NCBI GenBank assembly: GCA_028023455.1
Contig: JAQFVV010000022.1
Coordinates: 8,141,100-8,205,099 of the forward strand
Source: Epiperipatus broadwayi
Lineage: Eukaryota > Onychophora > Udeonychophora > Euonychophora > Peripatidae
Direction: 5' to 3'
Length of the DNA stretch: 64,000 bases
Made by a program: the position numbers and the translations under genes. Below, piece after piece: positions 23,890 through 36,780 of the stretch (position 1 is the stretch's first letter; each line of letters opens with the position of its first letter). The notes below the pieces were generated by a model. The model was not told where the DNA came from, ran no database searches, and saw nothing but the letters and a program-made list of their open reading frames with translations.

Positions 23890-25250
23890 TCTCATCCTAA
23901 ACTTTCAGATAAACTTTGTTTTTATATTTAAGGAGTTTAAATAAAATATTAAATATAAAAGTTTTTAAAATGATTTCAAACTTCATTAACAAGAATTAGT
24001 ATAAAAAAACATCCATAAAACTGACGTCAGGAAACAAAACAGCTTTTGACTTTGTTCAAGTATAAATACAAACTTAAAAAAAAAGTAATATTTAGGGAAT
24101 GATAAACAATCTGATCATTAAAAAATATATACATGTCCTATTAATAGTGATATATTGTATGTAAATAAGTGTAAATAAATAAAATATTCTACTTTGATTT
24201 ACTAAGGAGCATAGTCAATTTTCCCTTAAGATTTGAGAGAGCAAGTTGTTTTTTTTTATAAACTCCTCATATCTGGAACCCTCAGATGGCATATTTTGAA
24301 GAGTTTCATTGGTAATTGGTTTATATTAGGAATTTTTCTAATAATCAAATTGATTACATAGTCTGGATTTTCTGCAAAAAATATTGATTCCAAAACTTAC
24401 ATATCCTATCTTCAATTGCTATTTTAATTATTAACTACCCACCATAGAAATAATATTTATAGTAAATAAACATAAAACTGGCTTTAAATAGATTACTATA
24501 AGATAAAGAATTTTTTAACAGCTCTCTATAGGGAAATATAAAAAAGAAATTATTCATTTAGATTTTCAATTGGCAAGTGGTAAAGATTTGAGTGTTTTTT
24601 ATACTTGTTTTATTATTTAGCTAAAAATAGAAAACTAGACACTTATGGCTTACTATTGGCTAAGAGTTAGTTACAAAGAAGAACAATTCTAAACCCAATC
24701 ACTTTAAAACCCTTAAAGAAGGAGTTTTTGCTTGCTTTAAATTTGAACCACAAATGATGGGCATAGCAGACAAGTTCACTATGATTATGGCATGAGTTAA
24801 TTAGTTTAAAAAACTATTTATATTCATTTATAAACTGATAGATAAAAAATTGTCATATAATGGTAGTTCATCTGCAGACCTCCATTTGAATCTAATTAGA
24901 TAAAACTTGAAAATTTTTTTAGATTCCAATTAGATTCAAAATTTTTTAGATAACCAACTTAACAAACTGTTATCAGTCAATTAATGATTGCTAAATAAAA
25001 AAATATAAAAAAACACAGAAAACTACTTAAACCCTCACTATTTATTAATTGGCATATGGAGTAAGTACTGTCTTTGTCTCCACTGTTTCTTTTTGAAGCT
25101 TCTTGGGGAAGCCTTTACCCTGCAGTGGGCTATTTTAAAAGGCTGTTTTATCACCTTTCCCATTTTTTAAAATAAAAGTAAATAAATATAGAATTACTAA
25201 ATTGCTCTTCAATTTATGAGTTATAAGATAGATAAATATATGCAACTGTA
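23890..25250. other. gene-free AT-rich DNA
   Basis: A family D-like phrase lies near 24618, and a small inverted match around 24885-24945 ('aatctaattaga' and 'tagattcaaaa' blocks). Nothing else supported. Confidence 0.4.
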
Positions 25251-25454
25251 AAAAATAATTAATTTATTGAACACGAATTCATTATTGTTTGAGCACCACT
25301 GTGAATCCATGATTCATAAATTTGCATCCCACAATCCAAGATTTCTACTATTGCATTAAACCATGCATAGACAATAAAGCTATAAAAATATAGTTTACTA
25401 TAGGAGAGTAAATTACATAAATTATTCATATACATGAATAATATATAGTAGGAT

Positions 25455-25590
25455 GTTTTGCTGCTCGGAAGTTCATGAGAAGAGAAGGTCAAGCACCAGA
25501 AATGACAGGCCAGTATTTGAATTCTAGGGTCTGCCATTGAATCACAGCAGCAAACCACACAGGGCTGTATGAATATGGAATGCATAAGAT
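25455..25590 (+). repeat. family C repeat
   Basis: Carries 'agttcatgagaag', 'accagaaatgacagg', and 'agggtctgccattgaatca', matching in order the family C copy near 63790 and, inverted, the one at 62820. A 108-codon minus-strand frame (25259-25585) overlaps it and is not a gene. Confidence 0.5.
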
Positions 25591-26526
25591 GATAGAAGTT
25601 TTATATAAAAGTACACAAACGTAAAACTGAAAATGAAAAACTTGGATAATTTTTTATATTTCTATAAAAGAAAATAATTCATTACAAAAAGTCTTTTTAA
25701 TAAAAGATTAAAGAAATAATTATTTGATATATAATGAAATCCTTTGTTTATCTTTACTGAAAATTATCTAAATTTAATAATATTATTTTTAACTATTTAA
25801 TCCTGCTTAAAGGAAAAGTTTATAATCAATAAAAACTATCTTAATGAATTTTTTTGTCTGTCTAAATGTTTGACTGCTTATATTAATATATACAAGCATC
25901 ATTGATTACGATATATATATATATGTATCTTACAATAATTCATCTCTATCATTTCTAGTGTTCTAATGTATTATCCCTTTAACATTCAATTATTTTTCTG
26001 CCATAATTCTATTTATTTATTTTTTATTTTGTAATAAACTTTATTAAAACACAACATATTTACATAATTACAAAATAAGTTTCTAGTTCAAACAAAAAAA
26101 AAAAAACGAACAGTATCATCCTTCACTTGTCCATTATACACATTGCATCATGTTCACTTAACTTTCCTGTTACCTGTTAATTGTCACTGTTTACGATTTA
26201 GACCCTTTTTCTTTAACAACAACATTACAATTCTTTATTATATTTTACTCCCAGATTTCCTCCCCATACACGTTGGAAGGTTTTTTGGGGCTAATATTTT
26301 AGCATAAGTTAAAGTAGTTCTTCTAATCTTTATCCATTTTTTAAACCAATTCTATTTATAGGAGCCATTTATGCATAGTTTAATGTAGTGACAAAATAGA
26401 AGACTCTAGAGCTTAAGAACCATACATCATGGCACAACCGTCACTTCCGGTTCTTAGACTTAATATAAATTCCCAACCGGCAAACTATTTGATAACTTAT
26501 TTTGGTTGTAATTTACAAGTGTCATA
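25591..26526. other. AT-rich DNA downstream of LINE copy 2
   Basis: No gene. On the minus strand an AATAAAG followed by an A-rich run near 26045-26010 resembles the 3' end of a processed retroelement. The stretch at 26375-26470 has the partly self-complementary pair 'agcttaagaacc' / 'ggttcttagact' and weak family C resemblance. Confidence 0.4.
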
Positions 26527-26603
26527 TTTTTTTTTTTTATTAAGAAAAAATTTACAGTGTCAGGTAGCTACATTTGATAATTATAATAGTTTCATATAGA
26601 AGT

Positions 26604-29600
26604 TCAAAGTTTTGCAACCAATTTGTGTGGTATTGTCATAACATTTACTGCAGTAGTCTGAGATGTCGTCTCATCGTCACAAATGATAATCTGTGCCCAT
26701 GTGTCTACAAAGAGATGCTCTGGCACAAGGAGTCGATCTCTGTTCTTCATGCTTGTTATTATTGTTTTAAAAGTTATCCAAGGATCACTATGTCCTTGTC
26801 TGAAGATATGCTGGCACCTGGTGATCCATAAGGCATGTAATAGGCATGCTGCTAGCCTGATAGTTGCATAGTTTCCTTCTTTAATTGCCCGATAAATTGA
26901 CAGGACATTGCCACAGCCAGAGGAAATGCTTGCGATAAATTTATTTCTAGTGCAACTCAGGTATGAGCAGGCATAGAAGATGTGCTCCAGTGTTTCTTCA
27001 TGCATATTACAGAGTTTACACATGGCGCTTAATTGACAAAATCCTCTTTGCATCACCAAAAAGTGACTGGTGGGCAAGGAGGACAAGTTAAACTTGATTA
27101 TAAAATCGACCAGCTTTGGTCCTATGCACCAGTATCTTGACTTCTTGAGCATTTGTTTTACAGACAGTCTTAATCGGGTAGATAATGGGTTTTGATTTGG
27201 GAAAAGGATTTTGTATACTTCCCAATATGTTTGCTTAGCTTTCTCTAATTGCTTGGGAACTGAAAATAGAGTCTCCAGTTGTTCTTGCAGTTCTTTGACC
27301 CATTTACTGTGTATGGGTGGTGGTGTATCTGTGGGCTCCACAGTGTCTTCACTCTGATCCTTTTCTTTTTTATTGTGGATTTTCCTGAGCACTGAAAGAG
27401 CTCTTTGAACAAAAAACACCTTGACAGCATGGAGACCAAGTCCATTCAGGTCACGTAGTCTCTGCACCTTGGCCAGACTGATGCATACAGTTTTTCTCTT
27501 CCACATCATCTTGGTGCAGGCTGAGTTTATAGCATCCTGAAAACCCTTGGTCGGTTTGATGATGGGCAGGTAGTAGTTTATACATGGAAACACCATCATA
27601 TTTAACAATGCCACCTTGCCTGGGAGTGAGAGGGAGATCATTGAGAGAGAGAGTTTGTTACCTTCTTGGTTTTGTCCAAAAGATCCTGCTGGATGGCCCT
27701 CCTCATCGCTGTTTTGGAGAGGGCAATTGGGAACCCAAGGAATTTCTGTGGATTTCCTGTATATCTTGATGATACTGTAACACCCCTACTGATTTTCCAG
27801 ACAACATATTTGTCTGGGTTGACAGCCAGATTGAATCTGCTCGCATATCTGTCCAGCAGTTGGTATAACCTTGGCAGGTATTTCTCAGAAGGGAGGAAAA
27901 TGGTAACATCATCCACATATGAAATGTGGTGGAGTTCCTCCTTTAGTGCTGGCACAAAAACTCCTGGTAGTTCTTTTTCCACATCTTCTAGTAGGGGATT
28001 CAGGTAGGTAATGAAACAAAGGGTGCTTAGTGGGGACCCCTGGGGGATTGATAGATGTGGTCTGAAACCAGGTGCCAGGGAGCCATTAAGTGATGTGTGA
28101 ATTGGCCTGTTTAGCAACAAGTTAGCAATGATTTTAACATAGACAGTAGGTACTCCATAGTGCCTTAATATGGATAGTAGTTTTGCTGGCATCACGGAGT
28201 TAAAGGCAGCTGCAAAGTCTATCTGAACAGCAATGGGCCCTGATTTTCAATGTGATCTTACATGCTCCACCAGCAGCACGAAGCGCTGCACCGCCTCAAT
28301 GGTGGATGAGCCTTTGCGTGCAAACTGGTGTACAGAGATCCTGGTAAGTAACTGCTGCTGGATCCTATCCTTAACCAATGATTCAATTGACTTGATGATT
28401 AGTGGGGACATTGAGATAGGTCTAATGTTAGATAAACTGGATGGATTGGTGAATTTTTTCATGTATGGTACAAGAGCAATTGGATACAGGTCAGGAACAC
28501 TTTGAAAGTCCCCGGCCAGCATATCAACTACTCTCCATACTATCGGAGCTGTGAATTGGCCAAGGTGCAACAATACAAATCGGGGAATGCCATGTAAACC
28601 AGGATGCACATGTTCAGGATAGGATTGAAGCTTCTGGATGATTTGTTCCTCTGTTATATTGTGTTCACCAACTTCTTGTTTATCATTCCAGATGTTACTG
28701 ATGTCAAACTTTTGACTTTGGAGTTTTCTCTTGAAGTGCTCATGGATCTTATCTAGCATTGTAGCCCCAGAGTAGTTATGGGTGTCTATGTTGATTAATG
28801 ATGGGGTAGGTCTTTTTGCACCACCAATGACACATCTCAGGTAGCTCCGCATCCAATTTTGTTGTGTTTCCAAATAGATCTTTGCCCTTTTTGTCACAAC
28901 ATATTGTGCAAGCACCCTCTGTTTTTCCCTGTACTGTTTCTTTAACAACATGATCTCCTCAATTCCAGCATCAATTGATGATAATTCACTGACTCTCTTG
29001 CCAATGAAATCCAGCTCCCCAAGCAGCCTGTTTGGGCCTTTGGTTTTTCGGGTGAAATTGTTTATAAGGGAACTAAGTACCCCTACAAAGACTGAAAAAG
29101 CCTCAAGAGGTGACAATGAGAGAAGCTGGATCTTGTGGAAGAGGATATAAGCTTCCGAGAAGATCCATTCAGGTGTGCTGGCCTTGTTAAGCATTCTTAT
29201 TGTTTTGATTTGGCATGAGGGGGTTAGTGATATGGGATCCAGTTGAAGGGAAATCAACATGGCCAGATGATCAGAGAATGGAACAATTTGCAATGAGGCA
29301 TGTAGCTCATGGTAAAGTTCTGGACTATAATAAAGTAAATCAATTAGGGTTTTGTGCTGCCGTGTGTAAAATGAGTATGCATTGGTGGGAAAACACCCCT
29401 CCCCACACAACAGCACTCTGTTGAGTTTATGCAAATATTTTTGATTAAACTGTTGATAGGCCATGTTGAAGTCCCCAAACAAAATGACAGGTGGCACTGC
29501 TGATGCAAGAATAGAGTTGATCCTGCCTATTGTGAAGTCGATCTGCCTGGTGTCCTTCTGCACGTAGACATAAATTAGAATTAATGACATTCCAGAGATT

Positions 29601-29896
29601 GTGATTTCTATTATAATTATATCATTGTTGAGGTATAGAGTTCTGCTTCTTTCTATGTTCAGTTGTTTATTAATGAGAATAGCAACACCTGAGGTGGCTG
29701 TGTTTGATTGGTAGAACTGAAAGACCCCAAACTGATCGAGGATTTATATTATTTTACTGTTGGTATTCAAATGAAGCTTTGTTTCACTCAGGCATACTAT
29801 ATGCATCTGACTATTCTTGAACCATCTTTGCAGAGCATATTCTCTATCCAAGGAGTTTAATCCTCTGACATTCACACCACTGATGTTAAGTTGCAT
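26604..29896 (-). pseudogene. LINE ORF2: endonuclease / reverse transcriptase (broken)
   Basis: About 1,097 codons from the ATG at 29894-29896. Endonuclease: NVRGLN near residue 10, a SETK Glu, GDFN at 29465-29476 and SDH at 29267-29275. RT: motif A IDFAAAF near 28215, SIPQGSPLS, and YVDD at 27908-27919. C-terminal C-x2-C-x8-H-x4-C finger at about 26960-27016. No RNase H seen. The breaks are a TAA at codon 51 (29744-29746), a TGA at 28247-28249 just before RT motif A (copy 1 has an Arg CGT there, so C-to-T decay is plausible) and a frame change inside a TC run at about 27640-27655. Motif A ends FNSV, where copy 1 has FDSV. The catalytic Asp of motif A and both Asp of YVDD are kept. Confidence 0.85.
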
Positions 29897-29932
29897 GATG
29901 ATGATGTTTTAGCTAGTCTCCTAATCTGCGCA

Positions 29933-32291
29933 TCAATCTTTTTGCAATTTAATTTGTACCTGAGTTTCTAGTGAGCTTCTGCACTGAGGAGGGTTCATCA
30001 AATTGCAGGACATCACTTGTCTCAAGTCCTCTGAGGTAACTTGTGAGTTTTGCTGGTCCTTGACTGGTCCTCCAATCTGGATATTACAAGGGTGTGTCTG
30101 CTGCAGCTCTTCCTGTCGTAATTCTTTGTCTGTGTCTGCCATTCTAGATCTCTTTTTATCATACTTTTTCCTTGGACTCCTGGATCTACCACTCACTGGC
30201 CGAGCTATTGCTTCCTCAATGTCAGAATCAGACCACAAATTTACAGACTCTTCACCTTGAGAGCCAGAGGAGTCCTGTGTTTTCCTCTTGCCTGTGTGAT
30301 TCATAGGATGGTCTACAGGACTAGGTGCTGTAGCTTTACTTTGACTACTGACAGTGGTTATATCTGATATTTCATTTATGAGACACTTGTTCTCTTGGGG
30401 TAAAGTGTCTGCCCCTAGCTTGAGCATTGTTTTGCTAGGGCTGTAATCAACCAACATGAGATTTTCTGGTGTCAGCTTCTTTTCAATTGCATCAATTATG
30501 GTATCACTGGGTTCTGTTTGTGGCTTTTGTTTTTCAGCAAGATTATTAGACCAATTATAATATGTCTGCACAGCCTCATCACCATAGGAAGAGGCTGTGT
30601 GCTTCAAGCTATAGGAGGAATCCACACACCGGTGGGCTCTACTATTCCTGCCCTGACACCTTTGACATATTTTCTTTGGGCAGGCTTTTACTAGATGTGA
30701 TCTCTCCTGACATATAAAACACTGTGGTTTCACCCCACGAAAGAATAGATATAAGGTGCAGTTGGGCTCCTCCAGAACTGAGGGTAAATCAAATAAAGAC
30801 ACTCCATTCACAAGTTTGATAGTAAAAGCCACAGTGTTTGATGGCAGCTCTAGTCCTACTCTTTTTTCGCCCAAGTATTTGAAGGCAGTGATGTTTCCAA
30901 ATTTGGCCAAGGGTTTCTGCAGGTTTCCACTGGTGAAGTTCGTATAACAATTCCTTACTATCCCATATGCTACTCTTGGCCTAGCCATATCTATTTTGAC
31001 AAGATACCTTCCATTGAGAAAATTGTGCTCTCGCCTGAAAATCTCTTTCTGAATTATATTCTGGAATTCCACCACAAAGTATCTTCTGTTAGGGTGGTGA
31101 TACACCCTTTTAATTGCATCAGCTAGCTGCTTTTCTTTTATTAGTGAGAATAATTGATCAGTTGGAAATTAGAAGAGATTACATTTATTATTTGTAGTAG
31201 TCAAAATCAGAGTATGATCATTATTATAGTTTTGAAATGAATTATACAGAGTCAGAGGTAGCCTGTCATTGAATTCAGTGCTCACTGCTTCATAACTATC
31301 AATGTCTATTGGGGCATCTTTTAATTCAGTGTTGTGCACATTGAACTCACTGGTCATCATGTTTTCCTCCTCATCAAAATCAATAAGAAATCTTCCTAAC
31401 ATTTGATCTTTTGGAGTTTGGTTTTTCATTGTGCTCTCTCCCTTTCCAGCTGCCATAGCATGGGTTATGGTATTATTTGAGTTGAGAGCACTTGCACTAG
31501 ATTTTAACTTATCTGCATATGACATGATTTTAGTAGTCATAGAAGTATTAGATTTATAGACATTTTGAATATTTGCATTACTATTAAGCCAAGAAAATTG
31601 TGTTCTTTTTTGCATTTCGTGCTTTTGAGGTATGGTAGAAAAAAGCTGAGAATGTGGAGTATTTCTACTGTTCTACCAAATTTCCCAATCATTCATATTA
31701 TTTTTAAGTAGATTCCTTTCCCTTTGTAATATTTTTTTAGGCATCAAAACCTCTCGAGGATCAAAATTTTCCACTGTTGTATCATGTTTGGCACTTGGGA
31801 TTATGATTCCAGAGTTTTTTTCCTGAAATTGGCCTTCTTTATTGTGAGATCCAGACACTTTTAGTACAACGCCATCTGTGGTGTCTATTTTTGTGAAATT
31901 TTTAGTTCCAACCAGTTCCAATTTTGCATTTATTACTGTGAGCTTATTTTTGACTTTTGCCTTCTGAGATTTTTGAGTATTGAGCAAATGTTGATCAATA
32001 ATTGGTATCCTAACTTTGTTTTGAGTTTCTATCTGTGATATTTTTATATGAATCTGGTGTTTTTGTTATAACATTATTTTTGGTTTCATTCTCAATTTTA
32101 CTCTTTTTATCAGAATTTTTTGTCATTGTATTTAGCATAGATTTCTGGGGTATGTAATCATTGTTGATACTATTTTGGGTTACTTTGACAGGTTTTTTAA
32201 GGTTTTCTTTAATTTTACTGTTTGAATTCTGAGTGTTACAGCTCATTTTATTTCTGCTCTGTTTAGACTGAGGCTTCTCCCCAGAATCCAT
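29933..32291 (-). pseudogene. LINE ORF1: nucleic-acid-binding protein with two zinc knuckles (broken)
   Basis: About 790 codons. I chose the ATG at 32289-32291 because the upstream GTG is not a credible start. The first 330 residues are Lys/Asn/Ser-rich and low in complexity. After the in-frame TAA at 31169-31171 comes a compact region (RRYFVVEFQN; VAFTIKLVNG) resembling the RRM-type folds of LINE ORF1 proteins. A C-x2-C-x4-H-x4-C knuckle follows at 30680-30721, then a second Cys/His cluster at about 30627-30672. The C-terminus is acidic then basic (SDSDIEE, KKYDKKRSRM). Other breaks are a TAG at 31673-31675 and a frame change near 32010. The RRM assignment is an inference; the knuckle residues are visible. 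Such proteins coat the element RNA. Confidence 0.75.
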
Positions 32292-32318
32292 TTCGAACTG
32301 TTTATCAAAACGTTTCAC

Positions 32319-35190
32319 AATGGAAATGAAGTTCTAATAATCTAATTTCACTTTTTTAAAGCCTTTAATCTTCTGAATATTTAAGAAAGATTCTTACCTT
32401 TGCTGTAATCCTAATAAGAGGTCAATTTTTCTACAAATTCACAGTAAATCCAATACAAATAAAATTACTTGATATTTTTGAAGACATTTATGTGATGATT
32501 TGTCTTTTGATAAATTCATTAGTAAATATTATTAATTATTTTTAGCTGAAGACTATTATATAATTTTTAGCCTAGATATAAACTTTAAAATTAATTAAGG
32601 ATTAATATAACTATTATTAAAAATAAGCAGAATGCTTTTTAATTTAGCTCAACTTACTTTTTTTTAAAAATATTTTAGATATACTGTTAGAAAACTTCCA
32701 CCCACCCCCTTCTACACATACTTATACATATGAACAACAATACTTGATATAGGCAAATGCCCCAAGATGCATTTCTGGATGAACCGAATATATATAGAAA
32801 TTGGAAATAATTGACAGAGACAAATGCCCCAAAATGTATTTTTGGATGAACAGAATATATATAGAAATTGGAAATATTGTGACATCTCTAATATATATCA
32901 TCATCATTTGGCAAATATCTTTTTGTATCGCAAATTGCTATTAATTGGCTTTTCTTATTGATTGCCATATAAAATAATTGTTCATACGTAAAACAAATCC
33001 ATCGCTGGTAGATTAGATTTTCACTGGTCATCTTCATTAACCTTTTCTCTCTAAATGATTTTTTAACTAACTTTAATTTAAACTGGATATTTATTTATTT
33101 TTTAAAAAAAAAACCTTGCCACTACGTGATAAATATCTCTTTATCCATTCAAATATAATTACATTTTTAAATCTCTTTCTGTTTTAATAATTTAAATATA
33201 TATATATCTTTTTTAAATCAGTAATAATTCTAACCCATCCTTTTTTTTTTTACAAAATCGAAAAAACGATATTGAAATCTGATCATTCTAATTGTTCATT
33301 TGCAATGGAAGTAGATAGATAATTCAGTGATTTATCGCTTGGGAATTAATAAGAAGTTTATGCAATAGAGACAACAAAGTTGGGTGGTTATCTATGGACA
33401 ATGAATCTCATAATCTTTCATTCTATAATTAGATCAAATAATTCAGAGTACGGAAGTTGATGAATCCAGGGAGATATTAATAAATTTCAAAATAAACAAA
33501 TTAAAATTCCTTAAATACTTCATGCATACCCAGGTCTCTTAATTATCATCTAAAAAAAGATCTTTGAAGGAGAACATTTTATTCATTGTACTAATCAATA
33601 CTGGCTTATGATTTAGGACATTAATCAAATAAATATATAGGTTGGACTTAGTCTCACTATCTAAAAAAGCCTTAGATTGCAATAAAATTCTTGGAAAAAA
33701 ATTGAGCGTTATATACTAGACTATAACTATGGAAGATGAATATATTAACCATTATATAACAATGCCTTTAAACTGATTATTAAGATCTGAAAAATCTTAT
33801 TATGTTTTTCCATTTGCAAATAATTATTGCATTGTATTTCTTTTTTTTTTAAATAGAACTTTATTCATAACAACAACCTTGTTAGCCACTGTTAGAATAA
33901 ACTCTAAAAAAATGTTTATAAACTTTCTACTTCATCAAATTTACTTTAATCACAATAATTTAATAAAACCATCTGAAAATGATAAATAACTCCAAGACAT
34001 ATTTCAACTGAATTAAATCTTATCAAATTATCCCGAAAACAATTTCTCACATGGCTTTATTAAACTTTTTCAGTATTTATCAATCAATAAATTACAATTT
34101 AATCCAAGGATATTAACAAGACATTCTGCACTTACAACTATGATATCAACCCTTCCAGATAAATATTGAAGTAATTATAATTAATCAATTGTTAAGTCAG
34201 AAATTATAATATCATTTGTAGACCAGTTATACATTTTAAATTTTAATCATGTAATTGGGTTAAACATGATATAATTTCTGGCTTAAAAATGAGTATTAAT
34301 AACTATTAAGAGAGATAGTATCATAGTTGTGACTACAAGAAATCTGACAATCTTTAGATTAAATTATAATAATTAATTATAAAAAGAAATTCTAAAGAAA
34401 ATTTGAAGTTGAAAAAAAATATTGTTTTAATAAATCCAAGTATAATACATTTATCCATTAACATATTTAAATCCTTTGCTGCAGTGAAACCATTACTAGT
34501 GTTTTTAAGAGTTATTTTCTTGGCTACGTCTGGTTGAGTTGTGAATTTGGGGTAATTTTATTATTTATTGACTAATTTAGCTTTATGCTTTTAATGTTTA
34601 TATACATAGTATATATACATAAATCACCTTTTAAAAAATACAACTTAATATATAATAAAAAAATAAATATATAAAAAATAAATTATTATAATACCCAATA
34701 ATAAATATACAAATTAAAATCAAAACTCAAAAATTACTTATGATCATGCCACTTAAATTTGATATTCTGATAAATTACTTAAATACTAAACAATTTTCGA
34801 GTTTTGACAATTATGACAGTTTTTTTTTTTCATTTTGATTTTGGAAATGAAAAAAACATACAATTAATTCTCTAAACTTTTTTTTACCTAGTTTTTATTT
34901 TTTTTTCACAAAATATTTATAAAATATTAATTATTTCAGAAGGATAATCCAGATTTTAGTAGAAAATATTTACTTTTAATTAATTAAATAAATTAATATT
35001 GTCAAAATCTTATTCTATAAATGAAATATTTCCATTGGTTTAGTTATTAAGGATTTTTCCGGGAAAAGGTATGGATGTCAGTTTGAGTTCTAAACAAAAA
35101 CAGATTTTTTTCATTGTTAAAAATTCAAAAATATGGGCATCTTGATAGAAACACAGACATAAAATCATTTAAAAAAAGAGGAGATTAATA
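32319..35190. other. gene-free AT-rich DNA with a short tandem repeat and a retro-type tail
   Basis: Two 58-base copies with a period of 67 lie at 32752-32809 and 32819-32876 ('aaatgccccaa.atg', 'atatatatagaaattgga'). On the minus strand an AATAAAG followed by an A run occupies about 33864-33841, as at the 3' end of a processed retroelement whose body I cannot recognise. The 61-codon frame at 32722-32907 is the tandem repeat. Confidence 0.5.
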
Positions 35191-35194
35191 CTAT

Positions 35195-35330
35195 TTGAAA
35201 TGAGTATATAATAATCTGTGTGCTATTAGTAACACTTGAATGTATTGGAATAAGTATAAATAAAATTTGAATATTTCTAAAAATATTTACAAGCTAGATG
35301 ATGAAAATAGTTCAATATATAATTACAAAT
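35195..35330 (+). repeat. SINE G body fragment, copy 3
   Basis: Shares 'ctgtgtgctattagtaaca', 'cttgaatgtattgg' and 'aaatttgaatatttct' with the bodies at 23800 and (inverted) 47765-47820. No tRNA-like head. Confidence 0.6.
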
Positions 35331-35381
35331 ATTAGATAATCATTGTTTTTTAATAATTTCCATAATAAATTTGATACATGT

Positions 35382-36083
35382 ATTTTCCACTCAATAGATA
35401 ACTTTTAGATAAATGCTGGGTCTGGATTGGTATTTTTAGATCTAGTGTCTGAACCTACCCTAGCACCTCTCTGAGGAGTGCCAAAGCATGAAACCATGGT
35501 CAGAGATTGGGGGAAGTTTCCTGATAGAGATATTTTAAATGATTTCTCTGGCTAAGCATTTATCACAATGCTTGTTGAAGAATTGACAATCCTCATTGTT
35601 TATATCTTACAAGCTTAAGAGGATTAGGTCATGTGATCTATGACTTTTATTTTGACTATTTATAGTCTCTGCTTTAAAGTCTTATGAAAGGTTATATTGT
35701 TAAGATTACTAATATATGGTATGGCTGAAGATCTCTCAGCCCCATATAGCTATTTGAGTTGGATAGCTGGGTTTGAAGACATGTAAGTGTCTGAAAATTT
35801 CAGATTTTCCACTCAATAGATAACTTTTAGATAAATGCTGGCTTTGGGTTGGTATTTTTAGATCTAGTGTTTGAGCCTAATCTAGTACCTTTCTGAGGAA
35901 TGTCAAAGCATGAAACCATAATCAGAGGTTTGGGGGGGGGGGTTCCTGACAGAGATATTTTAAATGCTTTCTCTGGCTAAGCATTTATCATAAACTTGTT
36001 GAGGAATTGGCAATCCTCATTGTTTATATTTTACAAGCTTAAGAGAATTGGGTCATGTGATCTATGACTCTTAATTTGACTAT
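35382..36083. repeat. family E direct duplication, units of about 275 bp
   Basis: Unit 1 spans 35382-35660 and unit 2 35814-36083, a period of 432. Both begin 'attttccactcaatagata' and share 'tttttagatctagtgt', 'aaagcatgaaacca', 'ctctggctaagcattta', 'aatcctcattgtttat' and 'gtcatgtgatctatgact'. The 150-base spacer appears once. Unit 2 has a run of 10 G that unit 1 lacks. Similarity is high, so the duplication is fairly recent. Non-coding. Confidence 0.8.
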
Positions 36084-36164
36084 GTTTGAATATTGTTTCT
36101 ACAGAAATATTTGAATAGGATAATGTTGAAAGCAAGTTTTAAAATTATCTCTTTGTGTGTAACA

Positions 36165-36780
36165 ATATTTAAACCACTAAACATCACATGATCACCATTT
36201 CTTATGGATTTCAGAAGGCTTAGGCATATAGGGATTTTATGCATAAGCCTTCTGGCATCCGTTGATTACTCTAGATTGCACTGAGTGGCACTACTGTATG
36301 GATAGTTTTGCCTGTTTTAATAACAGTTATGAGCAAGCATAAAAAATAGTTATCAGGTGATGTTTAGTGGTTTAATACCAATCCTGCCTAATAGGATAAT
36401 GGTGGCTATGGTTATTAAAGAACCAAAGACCCCAAAATGTATGGGTACTGAACTGAGTTCAGACCTTTATGACTATATAACTAATGAGCTTAGATTGAAA
36501 ATATTATTGTTTTCAATTTTATTCGTGTAGTTTTTTAGTTGAGTAGAGATAGAAGGTGGCTGCTGGAGGATTGCATAAGAGTCTAAGATCTAGATGCAGT
36601 GCTCTCAGAGCCAAGGCTCCTCACTGATGGTCACAAGCCAGAAACTAATCTGGGAATATTGGATGAGTAGGCACTAGATAGAGATTTTATGCACAAGTCT
36701 TTTGGCATCCATTGATTACTCTGTCTTGCACTGATTGGCACTACAGTATGCAGAGTTTTGCCTATTGTAACAATATTTGT
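36165..36780. repeat. family A fold-back repeats, copies 4 and 5
   Basis: Two adjacent units. 36165-36425 holds 'aacatcacatgatcacc', a small hairpin at 36212-36260 ('cagaaggctta' with 'taagccttctg'), 'aataacagttatgagc' and 'ccaatcctgcctaatagg'. 36554-36780 holds 'ggtggctgctggagga', 'agtgctctcagagcc', 'cacaagccagaaacta' and 'tggcactacagtatg'. Both are near-matches to the pieces at 55197-55940. The first unit appears to have lost its inner part. Confidence 0.7.

Larger units (their letters stand above)
26527..32318 (-). mobile_element. non-LTR retrotransposon (LINE), copy 2, full-length-like but inactivated
   Basis: A minus-strand LINE with ORF1, a 36-base gap, ORF2, a 3' untranslated part of about 60 bases and an A tail of 12 (T run at 26527-26538). 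An AATAAA overlaps the start of the tail. Coding G+C is well above the flanks. The RT and C-terminal finger are clearly homologous to LINE copy 1 but diverged at many positions, so the two belong to different subfamilies. The 5' limit is set at the first ORF1 frame and any 5' untranslated region beyond it is unmarked. I did not find a target-site duplication. Confidence 0.85.

Noticed and set aside
25259-25585. 108-codon minus-strand frame
   Set aside because: Overlaps a family C repeat, has no domain, and ends within the repeat.
27584-29424. Plus-strand frames of 60-113 codons
   Set aside because: They are antisense shadows of the LINE copy 2 ORF2.
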